Source: Cephalopachus bancanus (Eukaryota; Chordata; Mammalia; Primates; Tarsiidae). From it: 64,000 nt of DNA. Every line of letters starts with the position of its first letter. Within the stretch, counting starts at the first letter, position 1. Both the position numbers and the translations under genes were made by a program. The stretch lies in assembly GCA_027257055.1 (NCBI GenBank), contig JAPVLO010000953.1, positions 248,001 to 312,000 of the forward strand, given 5' to 3'. This document shows positions 41,090 to 51,400 of this stretch, piece by piece. The notes under the pieces are model-generated. The model had not been told where the DNA came from, searched no databases, and saw nothing but the letters and a program-made list of their open reading frames with translations.

Positions 41090-42200
41090 GGGACGTGAGC
41101 GGTGCTCCTCGGCCTCCCGAAGCCCCAGGCTCCCACCGTGTCCCCTTGGAGGCTGAGACCTCTCCGCCCATCCCCGCCCCGTCGGGCTGGGAGACTTCGG
41201 GAGGAGTGGCTTCCCACTCCGAGCCTCGGGGTCCTCTTCCGGTCAACGGGGCGAGGGGTGGAGCTGGGCGGATTTAGGAGACTGTGCCCGGGGAGCCCAC
41301 CCTGGTGCCCGGCAGGGGGGCCGCCCATCCCTGCCAGCGCCGGGGCAGCGTCCTCGCGGCCTGGGCCCCAGGACTCGCCGGAGAGGGGTCCCCGAGCTCG
41401 GACGCAGTCTCCCCACGCCACCCTCACTCCAGACGAGCTGGCGGCCCCCTCCCCGCCCCCCCAAAGCCCGAGGGCGCGTGGTCCCCATCTCCGCCCGCCC
41501 GGAGCCCCGTGGGCCACGCCCTCGGCCCGGAAGCTTCTCCCGGGGGCGCCCGTCCCCGGGGTCCTCCGGGTCTCCGGCTTCTCCGCCCACGCGCGCCCCT
41601 CCGGTGGGCGGCCCCGAGGAGGCCGCCGCGCGCTCCCCCCACGGCAGGCCCCGCCCCGCCCCCACTCCCGGGGGCTCCTTGACGTCACGCGAGCGGCCCA
41701 CCCGGTTCCCCGCGCCCCGCCCCCGCCCCGCCGCCCCGTCTGCCCCAAGCCCCTTCCTCGCTTGACCCCTGGCTGCGGGTCGGGGCCGGCCGGCGGGCGG
41801 GGGCAGGGCGAGGCTGGCGTGTCCGCTCTCCGGCCCTGCCCGGCGGGCTGGGGCTGCCTGCGCGCTCCCGGGCGCAGCCGCCGCCCCGTCCCCGCCGCCC
41901 CGTCCCCGCCGCCTCGGGCGCTCCCGGCTCGCCCCGCGCCCGGCCTGGCGGCTGCGCCCTCTGCCGCCGGCCCCGGGGACTGCGCCCTCCCGCGCGGCTC
42001 TCCGCGCCCCGCCCGCGCCTCCGCAGAAGCCCCTCCGTGGAGGGAGGGGGCGCTGCACCCCCTTCCCGCCACCTCGGGCGCCCGGAGCCCCCCATCCAGG
42101 CCTTCTCCTGACCGCCCCCCAACGCCCCGCGGCCTGGGCCCCTGAGCCAGCCCCTTCCCTGGTCGCCCCGCCTCTAGGCCGCAGGCGGCCAGGAGGAACG
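41090..42200. promoter_or_regulatory. Orphan CpG island with a consensus CRE
   Basis: About 1.1 kb of CpG-dense DNA with many CCCGCCC and CGCGCC words and a full TGACGTCA at 41680-41687. No exon of MEIS3 or SLC8A2 falls here; the SLC8A2 3' end is about 1.7 kb to the right. Long open frames on both strands are the expected by-product of few stop codons. Could be the promoter of an unannotated transcript. Confidence 0.55.
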
Positions 42201-42328
42201 TTTGGCAGCATAAGTCAGACGGCCTCAACCGCCTGCCTCCCCCGACCCCACTCAAATCCCCTCTGCTCTCAGGAAAAGTTCCAGGCTCCTTAGGGTGGCT
42301 GACAAAGTCCCTTAATAACTGGTCCTCT

Positions 42329-42634
42329 GGCCGGGCCGGTGGCTCAGCCTGTAAGTCCGCGCCGTGGGAGGCTGAGGTGAGTGGATTGCTTGAGCCTGAG
42401 GGTTCGAGACCCGCCTGGGCAACTTGGCGAGACCTCATCTCTACAATAAATTTTAAAAAAACAATTAGCTGGGCTTGGTGGCGCGCGCCTGTAGTTCTGG
42501 CTGCTTGGAAGGCTGAGGCGGAAGGATCGCCGGAGCCCAGCAGGTCGAGGCTGCGGTGGCGGGGAGCGGCCACTGCCCTCCAGGCTGGGTGACAGAGTGA
42601 GACTCCAACTCAAACAAAACAAAACAAAACAAAA
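42329..42634 (+). repeat. Alu, derived subfamily
   Basis: GGCTCAGCCTGTAAGTCCGC head and CTGCGGTGGCGGGGAGCGGC right arm; tail of AAAACAAAACAAAACAAAAA. Confidence 0.88.
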
Positions 42635-42646
42635 ATTGGTCCTCTG

Positions 42647-42930
42647 CAGCCTGTAATCCCAGCACTTTGGGAGGCCGAGGCGAGTGGATTCCTGAGCCCA
42701 CAGGTTCGAGACCCACCCGGGCAAATTGGGAGATCTCGTCTCTGCAATAAATCATAAATTAGCTGGCCATGGTAGCGCGCGCCTGTAGCTCGGCTTCTTG
42801 GAAGGCTGAGGCGAAAGGATCGCCGGAGCCCAGCAGGTCGAGGCTGCGGTGGCCAGGAGGGTGCCCCTGCCCTCCAGCCTGGGCGACAGAGTGAGACTCC
42901 AATTCAAAAATAAATAAACAAAATAATAAT
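42647..42930 (+). repeat. Alu, derived subfamily, 5' truncated
   Basis: Begins at GCAGCCTGTAATCCCAGCAC, lacking the first bases; GATCGCCGGAGCCCAGCAGG and an AAAATAAATAAACAAAATAA tail. Confidence 0.86.
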
Positions 42931-43194
42931 ATTGGTCCTGTGAAGTTCTCGTCACTCTCCTGCCCCGTGCACCCCTCATGCTGACCACGGGCGAGACTCT
43001 GACGATGCCACCATCCAACCAGTCCGCTCCGTCCCATGGGCTGCCCTTCACCTGGAACCACGCCCCCCCACCTCTTATTTCTGAACCTGACAGAGTGATC
43101 TGCTTTATCTAGGAAATCCCATCGATCCCCGCTCTCTGGCTCAGGCAAGTGAGGGGCCTTCTCTTTTGTGTTCCTAGGATGCGGCGAAGAGGAA

Positions 43195-43865
43195 CCTGCG
43201 ACGGGCGAATGGAGGCGTGGCTAGCGGGAGCTTGTGACTGACGGATGGGGGTGGGGCTCGTAGCTTACGACTGCCTCACGGAGGCGTGGCTAATGGGAAC
43301 TGTGGCTGCCGAATGGGGGCGTGGCTAGCGGAAGGCCAGGACTGATACGTGGAGGCGAGGCTAGCGGAAGCTTGTGACTGATGGATGGGGGCGTGGCCAT
43401 CAGAAGCTTATGACTGACGGATGGGGCGTGGCCAATGGAAGCTACGATTGACTAATGGCGGCGTGGCTAGTGGAAGCCCAGGACTGACGGAGGCATGGAT
43501 TGTCGTTTATGAACTGACGAGTGGGGGCGTGGCCAGTGAATGCTTATGACTGATGGAGGTGTGGCTAGTGGAAGCCTAGGGCTGATTAATAGGGCGTGGC
43601 TAGCGGGCGCTTGTGACAGATGGATGGGGGCGTGGCTAGTGGAAGCCTCTAACTGATGCACGGAAGTGTCGCTAGTGGAATCTTATGACTGACGCACGGA
43701 GGCGTGGCTAGCGTGAGCCCAAATCTGAGGAAAGGGGGCGTGGCTAGCGGAAACCCAGAACCGAAGAATAGGGCCGTGGCTCGTGGAAGCCGACTGACGA
43801 GTGGAGGCGTGGCTGTGCAAGCCCAGTACTTAGAAGTGGGGGCGTCGTTAGGGGAAGCACCTCCC
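43195..43865 (+). repeat. GCGTGGCTAGC minisatellite, about 36-bp unit
   Basis: About 19 units of the form GGGGGCGTGGCTAGCGGAAG followed by CYTRTGACTGAYGGAT-like sequence, spacing 32-41 bases. It lies just beyond the likely SLC8A2 poly(A) site. Each unit carries a KLF/SP-type GCCACGCCC on the - strand. Confidence 0.88.
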
Positions 43866-43938
43866 ATGTCCCCTTCGTGCGGCTGGTGGGTGTGTGTCCC
43901 GCAGAGGACTGAGGGCCTGAAAAACCCAGGTTACCTGA

Positions 43939-43944
43939 TTTATT
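43939..43944 (-). terminator. SLC8A2: Candidate SLC8A2 poly(A) signal
   Basis: TTTATT on the + strand is AATAAA on the SLC8A2 strand, 977 bases past the stop codon. It is the only canonical hexamer I see before the minisatellite. The true 3' end may differ. Confidence 0.5.
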
Positions 43945-44920
43945 TCACAGTTGCCCAAATCTCAGAGACTTACTAGCCCACTCCTGAATCCCAACTTCCC
44001 ACGGGAATACTGTTTTTCAGGCAGAATTTCAAAGTTTTATGGCAACTTGTACAGAAATCACAGAAAAGAGACAGCGACTGATGCTGATGAGCTGGGGTCG
44101 AGGAGTGGGTCAACGGGACGATAGAATGCTAAAGACCTGTGGGAAGTGGGAGGTTATGGGGGCAGCGGGGTCGTCCCGGGGGCCCAAGAAGTGGGTGGCA
44201 CTCCCCACACCCCAAGGGTGTCCTTTGGGCAGGAAACACCAACAGTAAGAAAATGCAGGTGGCCGACCAGCGGATGGGTGGCCTCCGAAGTTAAAAATGC
44301 CCACCCAGACCCCTGGGTCCTGTCCCACCCCCCGCCCCTCCCGCCCACCCCCAGTCAGGCAGAGATGTGGCAGCATTTGCTGGCTTTTAGCATTGGTCCT
44401 CGGGGACCCTCGGTCTCCTCTTCGAGGGTCCTGCCCGGATTGGCTGGCACTGAGGGCAAAATGAACCTTCTGGATCGTCAGGGGAGATCAGCGGGACTCC
44501 CCGTGACTCCGGCCTCCTCCCCAAAGCCGGCTCTCCGGCCGCGGGAGTCTGCCGTCCTCAGAAGTCAAGTCTGTCGCCCCTGCCCCGAGACATGCACCCT
44601 CCCGCGCCCCCCTCCCCCAAACACGCTATGTACACACCAGGCCCTCCCTCCCGGCACGGCTGGGCTCGCAGAGGCAGCGGAGGGCGGGCGGGGCGCCGGG
44701 GCGCGAGGCGGCGGCCGGCGGCGCTGCTCCGGCGAGGCCTCCCCTCCCGCCTGCACGGCTCGGGAGCCGGGGTCCCCCGGGCCGGCGCCGGGCGCGCGCC
44801 GCGCGGGCTCCCTGAGGGCGGGGCGGGGCGGGGCGCGCGGCGGCCGGGCGCGCGGGCCGGCGCGGGGGGCCGCGCTCCGGGAGGCCCGTCGGGGCCCGCG
44901 CCGCCCGCGAGGGCGGCCGC
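43945..44920 (-). other. SLC8A2: Probable SLC8A2 3' UTR
   Basis: Unique, non-Alu sequence between the stop codon and the candidate poly(A) signal. The part nearest the stop (44,640-44,920) is inside a CpG island. Confidence 0.5.
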
Positions 44921-45400
44921 CTAGAAGCCGCGGATGTGGCAGTAGGCCTCCAGGCTGGCGAAGAGGATGTAGAGCAGCCAGAGCCCCAGGAAGAGCGCGG
45001 CGGTGGCCAGCTTGGGGCCGCGCGGGCCGCCCAGCTCGCCGCCGATGTGCGGCCGGCGCCGGTACAGCAGCACGGCGATGCCCACGAAGGCGAAGACGGT
45101 GAAGAGCGTGACGGAGAAGGCCAGCGTGCCGGTGCGCACCTCGAACGGCCGGCCCTGCGCCGCCCAGTACACGGCGGCCACCGACCAGGCCACGCCCAGG
45201 CCCAGGAACACGTTCACCGCGTTGGAGCCGGTCACGTTGCCGATGGACGCGTCGGCGCACTGGTCCTGCAGCGCCGCCACCTTGCTGGCGAACGTGTCTG
45301 CGGAGACACGCGCGTCGGGCGGCGGGCCCGCGGGCGGGGCGGCCGCGCCCGCCTCCGCGGCCCGCCGCCTGCCCCGGGGCCCGCCGCTTCTCCCGGGACC
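44640..45400. promoter_or_regulatory. CpG island over the last SLC8A2 exon
   Basis: Dense CpG (GCGGCC, GGCGCG, CGCGCC words) across the stop codon and terminal exon. A 3'-end island is unusual; it may mark an antisense or downstream promoter, or simply reflect GC-rich coding DNA. Confidence 0.55.
44921..45297 (-). CDS. SLC8A2: SLC8A2 terminal exon
   Basis: 377 nt including TAG. Completes Asp of PDTFASK, then the alpha-2 repeat and the last membrane segments, ending AYCHIRGF. Acceptor CCGCAG. Confidence 0.97.
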
Positions 45401-48400
45401 CGCCGCTTCTTTCGACGGGACCCGCGCCCTTCGACGGGACCCGCTGCCCTTCAGCGGACCCGCTGCCCTTCAGTGGACCTGCCGCCCGCTTTCGACAGGA
45501 CGTGCTGCCTATGGGATCCGCTGCTTGCTTTTATAGGACGTGCTGCCTATGGTAGACCCACTGCCTACTTTCTGTGGGACCCGCCGCCTGCTTTCTACGG
45601 ACCCACTGCCCTTCAGTGGGACCTGCTGCCTGCTTTCTATAGGATGTGCTGCCTGCTTATGATGGGCCCACTGCCTGCTTTCTATGGGACCCACCACCTG
45701 CTTTCTATAAGACATGCCACCTACTTACGGTGGACCCACTGCCTTTCAATGGGACCCGTTGCCTGCTTCCTACAGGACCCGCTGCCTGCTTTCTATGGGA
45801 CCTGCCGCCTGCTTTCTATGCGACCCGCTGCCTGCTTTCTACGGAACCCACTGCCTACTTTCTTCTGCCTTACAATGGACCCCTGCCTGCTTTCTATGGG
45901 ACCTGCCATCTGCTTTCTGTAGGACCTGCTGCCTGTTTATGATGCGACCCGCCGCCTGCTTTCTATAGGACATGCTGCCTGTGCAACCCACTGTCTGCTT
46001 TCTATAGGACCCACTGTCTGCTTTCTATGGGACCTGCCGCCTGCTTTCTATGGGACCTGCTGCCTGCTTTCTATACGACATGCTGCCTGCCTATGATGGA
46101 GCCACTGCCTGCTTTCTAAGGGACTTGCCGTCTGCTTTCTATGGAACCCACTGTCTGCTTTCTGTAGGACCTGCTGCTGCTTCTTATGATGTGACCCGCT
46201 GCCTGCTTTCCATAGGATGTGCTACCTGCTTATGATGCGACCCCCTGCCTTTTCTGAGACCCGCTGCCTGCTTTCAATAGGACCCACTGCCTGCTTTCTA
46301 TGGGACCTTCTGCCTGCTTTCTAGGGAACCTGCTGCCTGCTTTCTAGGGGACCCACTGCCTGCTTTCTACAAGACATGCTGCCTATGCAACCCGCTGCCT
46401 GCTTTCTATGGGACCCGCTGGCTGCGTTCTGTGGAACCCGCTGCCTTTCTATAGGACCTGCTGCCTGCTTATGATGTGACCCGCTGCCTGCTTTCTATGG
46501 GACCTGCTGCCTGCTTTCTATAGGACGTGCTGCCTGCTTTCTACAGGATCCCCTGCCTGCTTTCTAGGGGACATGCCACCTGCTTTCTATAGGACATGCT
46601 GCCTATGTGACCCATCACCTGCTTTCTGTAGGATATGCTGCCTGCGTACGATGGACCCACTGCCTGCTTTCTATGGGACTTGCCGTCTACTTTCTGTAGG
46701 ATGTGCTGCCTGCTTATGATGCGACCCGCTGCCTTTCCTGAGACCCACCGCCTGCTTTCTATAGGCCACGCTGCTTGCTTATGATGCGACCCACTGCCTG
46801 CTTTCCAAGGGGCCCGCCTGCTCTCCATGCAAGTTGTGTGCCTTAAATGGGACCCACTATCTTTCTGCGGGACTCAGGGCTCCTTTGAGACCCACGACCT
46901 GCTTTCTTTGGGACCCACTGTCTTATTTTAGAGGACTTGCCTGTTTTGTTGTTGTTGTTGTTTGAGATTCGCCCAGGCTTAGAGTGCAGTGGCACAATCA
47001 GAGCTCACTGCAGCCTTGACCTCCTGGGCTCAGGCGATCCTCTCGCCTCAGCCTCCTGAGTAGCTGGGACTTAAACTTCTTGTAGAGATGGGGTCTCGCT
47101 CCATTGCCCAGGCTGTTCTTGAAATCCTGGACTCAAGTGTTTCTCCCACCTTGGCCTCCCCAAATGCTAGGATTACAGGCATGAGCCACTGTGCCGGCCC
47201 AACATCTTGTTTCTGTGGAACCACTTGTGGTTTCTATGATGTCCCCTCCTTCTCTCTAGGGGACCTGACACCTGCCTCTTCCGTGCCCTGCCACCTTCTC
47301 TTAAGGAATCCACTGTCTGGGTCCCAAATTGCCCACCTCCTGAGTTTATGGGACATTCCATCTGTGCTTCTGGGAGGATGCAATACACATCTTGCACCTA
47401 CAGGACCCCCTGCTCAGCTTCTGTGACGCCCACCTCCGTGTTTCTCTGGGACCCTCAGATGGGCTCTGCATGCCTCCAGCACCTCACTTCTGCAAAGTCT
47501 TCCGCCACCCCCGCAGGCTTCTCCTGGCCCCTACCCCAACGAGCAGCCCCCCGGGGAGTTACCAGGGATGGAGGTGCCCAGGGCCACGAAGACAACGGCG
47601 TTGACAGAGTCCTTGAGGCCCACGGTGCAGCCGAAGTGGGAGGCCAGGTCCCCGATGAGCGCGGTCAGCAGGCCGATGACCAGGATGCAGACCCCAAAGC
47701 AGGCCCAGCCGTGGCAGTACTCGGTGGGGGGCACACAGGCGAAGAGCACCTTCCAGAACACCGTCAGGAAGTGCATCACGTAGTCAAAGCACGACGGCAG
47801 CCGCTCCTCCCGGGAGCCATCCTCCTCCTCCTCCTCGTCCCCTGTGGGCACACGATCCAGCCTGGGCACACACCCATACCTCCTTCTTCCTCACCTACAG
47901 AGGCCCCGTTCTGTTGAACTTCCAGACAGCAAGTCCCACAAAACGACTTGCTGTCCCAGAATCCCTTGCACCAAAGTGCGGCCATGCCAGCAGCCAAAAA
48001 GTTACTTTCCCAGAATCCCTTGCACCTAAGTGCGGCCCATGTTAGCAGCTAAAAACAGTTACTTTGCAGAAGCCCTTGAAGCCGAAAGAGTGAATGTGGC
48101 CAGGTGAAAAAATATTTACTTTCCCAGAATCTCTTGAAGCTAAAAGAGGCCATATGTGCCCGGCTAAAAATATCCAGCTTCCCAGGATCCTTTGCTGCTA
48201 GGGACAGCCATATCCCTAGCTAAAAATATTCCTTTTCCCAGAAGCCTTTGCAGCTACTGAAAGCCATGTCCACAGCTAGAACTGTGCACCTCCTCAGATT
48301 CATTCCAGCTAACCCGAGTCACAGCTCTGCTAAATCCATCCCCTTCCCAGAATCCCTTGCAGTGAGAAAGCCATATACTCAGCCCAAATTAGTCACTTTC

Positions 48401-51400
48401 CCAGAACCCTTTGCAGGAGAAAGTCATATACCCAGCCCAAATTAGTCATTTTCCCAGAATCCCTTGCAGCGAGAGAACCATATACTCAGCTCAATTTAGT
48501 CACTTTCCCAGAATCCTTTGCAGTGAGAAAGCCATATACCCAGTCCAAATTAGTCACTTTCCCAGAATCCCTTACGGCTGGCAGTGGTCATGTTCCCAGA
48601 TAAATAGTTATTTTGCCAGAATTCCTTGCAAGAGTGACCATCTGACGCAATAAGACATAAATAGAGGGTTTTGGAAAGCTCTAACTTTCCTGATATGGGC
48701 ATTGTACTATCGATGTTTTTTCCTTTTTGAATCGAGGTCTCTATCACCTAGGCTGGAGTGAGGTGGCATGATCACAGCTCACCGCAGACTCGACCTCCTG
48801 GACTCAAGTGATCTTCCCACCTCAGCCTCCTGAGTAGCTGGGACTACCATACCCAGCTAACCTTTTTATTTTTGTACAAATGAGGTCTCACTATGTTGCC
48901 CAGGCCAGTCTTGAACCCCTGGGCTCAGGAGATCCTCTTGCCTCGGTCTCCCAGACTGCTGAGATTACAGGTGGGAGGCACCGCGCCTGGCCCCGATATG
49001 TTTTCTGAGTTTTGTCAAGGATGCATCCCCTATGGTGACCTCATTTGACCTGCCTTTGACCTGCAGTGACTCCCGAAACGTCAAAGCATCAGTGAAATGT
49101 TTTGTCTCCCTTGCCCTGAATTGATACGCACACAAGGAGAAGCAACGAACACAGTGCGTGTGGCAAACAGCACATCTGGATGGCTGTGACCCCTGCCAGT
49201 CACTCCGTGTGAGCCATGGAGCAGGAGCCAGGGCAGCCACTGAACCATGGAGCCGCTTCCCAGTTTCAACCCGAAAGCGCGGCAACTCCTCTCTTCAAGA
49301 AACAGAACATGGTGAGCAGAGGATGCCAGTGGTGGTGGCAGGAGAGTGACAGATGCTTTTCTCTCTTCTAGCTTACAGAGCTCCTTGGTTTGTATAGTTC
49401 CTTGGTTCTGCCTGCTACCTCTCAACAACGATCCCAGATAAGGCCAGGCACAGTGAGAGGCCAAGGTGGGAGGATTGCTTGAGTCCAGGAGTTTGAGACC
49501 AGCCTGGGCAACATAGTGACACCCTGTCTCTACAACAAAGACAGAAACAAAGATACCAAATAAAATGGAATCATTAGAAACTAGAATTGCAAGCTCAAGC
49601 TCACTGCTGCTTCCTGCTTCTGTTTCCTTTTTCTTCCTCTTGGAATATGGACTTGATGGCTGGAGGCACAGCAGCCTTCCTGCAAGCACGAGGACTAAAG
49701 CAGAGAATGGGGAGGAGCCATGAAGGAGGAGCCTCCGTGACTTCATGCCATCGCTGAGCCGCTGCACCAACTCCCTGCCATGGTGGATCCTTTGTGCTCC
49801 ATGGGAAAAGTCAACTTGAGTGTACTTAAGCTGCCTGCCGTTGAGTTTTCTGTTGCCTGCTGCTAAGGGCATCCCAGACTGAACCACTGGGAGACACTGC
49901 AGGGTCAGGGCAGGGAGGCCACAATCTTCGGGAGGGAGGAGGCTGTTATCACTGCATCACCAGGGTCTTCTCCCTGCTCTGCCCTGGTTCATATCTTGCC
50001 TTGGCTCCCTACTGCCCTCAAACCCAGGCACTCCCTCCTGGGTTTGGCATTCCAGGTCCCGTGGGCTCGTCTCTGCTTACTTTTTCAGCCTCTCCTTCTG
50101 GAGGAAGGCTCGGGGTTATGCCTGTAATTCTGCAGCCAAACCTTGGGTCTCCTGGGTGATCCTGAATCAGTGTCTTTCCTCTCTGATCCTCTGGGTGTTT
50201 ATCTGAGAAACAGAGTAATAACTAGACCTGCCTTGTGAGGCTAAATCAAAGTACTCTCAACGGTACCTCATGGCCGGGCACAAGGGCTCACACCTGTAAT
50301 CCCAGCACTTTCAGAGGCCGAGGCGGGAAGATCGCTTGAGCCCAGGATTTTAAGATCAGCCTGGGCAAAACAGCGAGACCTCATCTCTACAAAAAAGCAA
50401 AAAATTAGCTGAGTGCAGAGGCACATGCCTGGAATCCCAACTACTTGGGAGGCTGACGTGGAAGGATCGCCTGAGCCCAGCAGGTCGAAGTTGCAGTGGC
50501 CATAAGCATGTCACTGCACTCCAGCCTGGGCCACACAGTGAGACCCCAACCCAAAAAAAAACCCCAAACTAAAAACAGTACCACATACATCTCCAGCATT
50601 ATTATATTATTATTATTTTTGAGTTGGAGTCTCACTCGGTCGCCCAGACTGGAGTACAGTGGCCACTTCCGGCCAATGCAGCCTCGACCTACCGGGCTCC
50701 GGCGATCCTTCAGCCTCAGCCTTCCAAGTAGCCGGAATTACAGGCATGCGCTACCACGCCCGGCTGATTTTTTTTGATTTATTGTAGAGATGAGGTCTCG
50801 CCTCCCCAGGCGGGTCTCAAACCCGTGGGTCAGGCAATCCACTCACCTCAGCCTCCCAAAGGCACAGGATTACAGGCTGAGCCACCGAGCCCGGCTATCC
50901 AGCATTATTATTATGGTTTTGGTCATTATTGTTGAAGGCCCACTTTCATGCCAGGGGCAGGGGGATTCCAAGTTGCCCCAGGCCAAGTACAGCCTTCACA
51001 GAACTGACAGTTGAGGGAGGTAAAGAAAACACAAAAGTCCCTCCAGGTGCAAGAGGGGACACGCTTCATCCTGAGGGGCGAGACCCTCCCCCCTCAGCGC
51101 CCAGCATCCCTGACCTCACACAGGAAGGATCCAGAGGACGTGCAGGGTGTCGGCCACGTGCAGGGTGACCTGGCACCCAGCAGACACGGGGGGCGTCCAG
51201 CCCAAGAGCGCACACAGGACACGTGTCCCGCCATGCCTGGCCCTCGAGACAGCAGGACCGCTGTTGTTACCATCCTTGCCATTGTCGCGACTATGATGAC
51301 TGTTACTGTTATTGTTGTGGTGTTCCACCTCCCGCCTCCCCGACACTCACTCTCATGGGGTCACGCGGTGTCTGTGAACCCATGGCCTGCGGGATCTGGG

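Noticed and set aside
40915..42573. A 552-codon open frame on the - strand over the CpG island
   Set aside because: Pro/Arg/Gly-rich, overlaps an Alu at one end, and has equally long frames in other phases. It is the expected effect of few stop codons in GC-rich DNA.
43195..43865. CRISPR-like array of regular repeats and spacers
   Set aside because: A vertebrate minisatellite: repeats vary, spacers are themselves repeated, no cas genes, eukaryotic context.
45400..46235. Repeat protein with [15 protein letters not shown] units
   Set aside because: Translation of an intronic minisatellite; frames break often and it lies inside the SLC8A2 last intron on the opposite strand.
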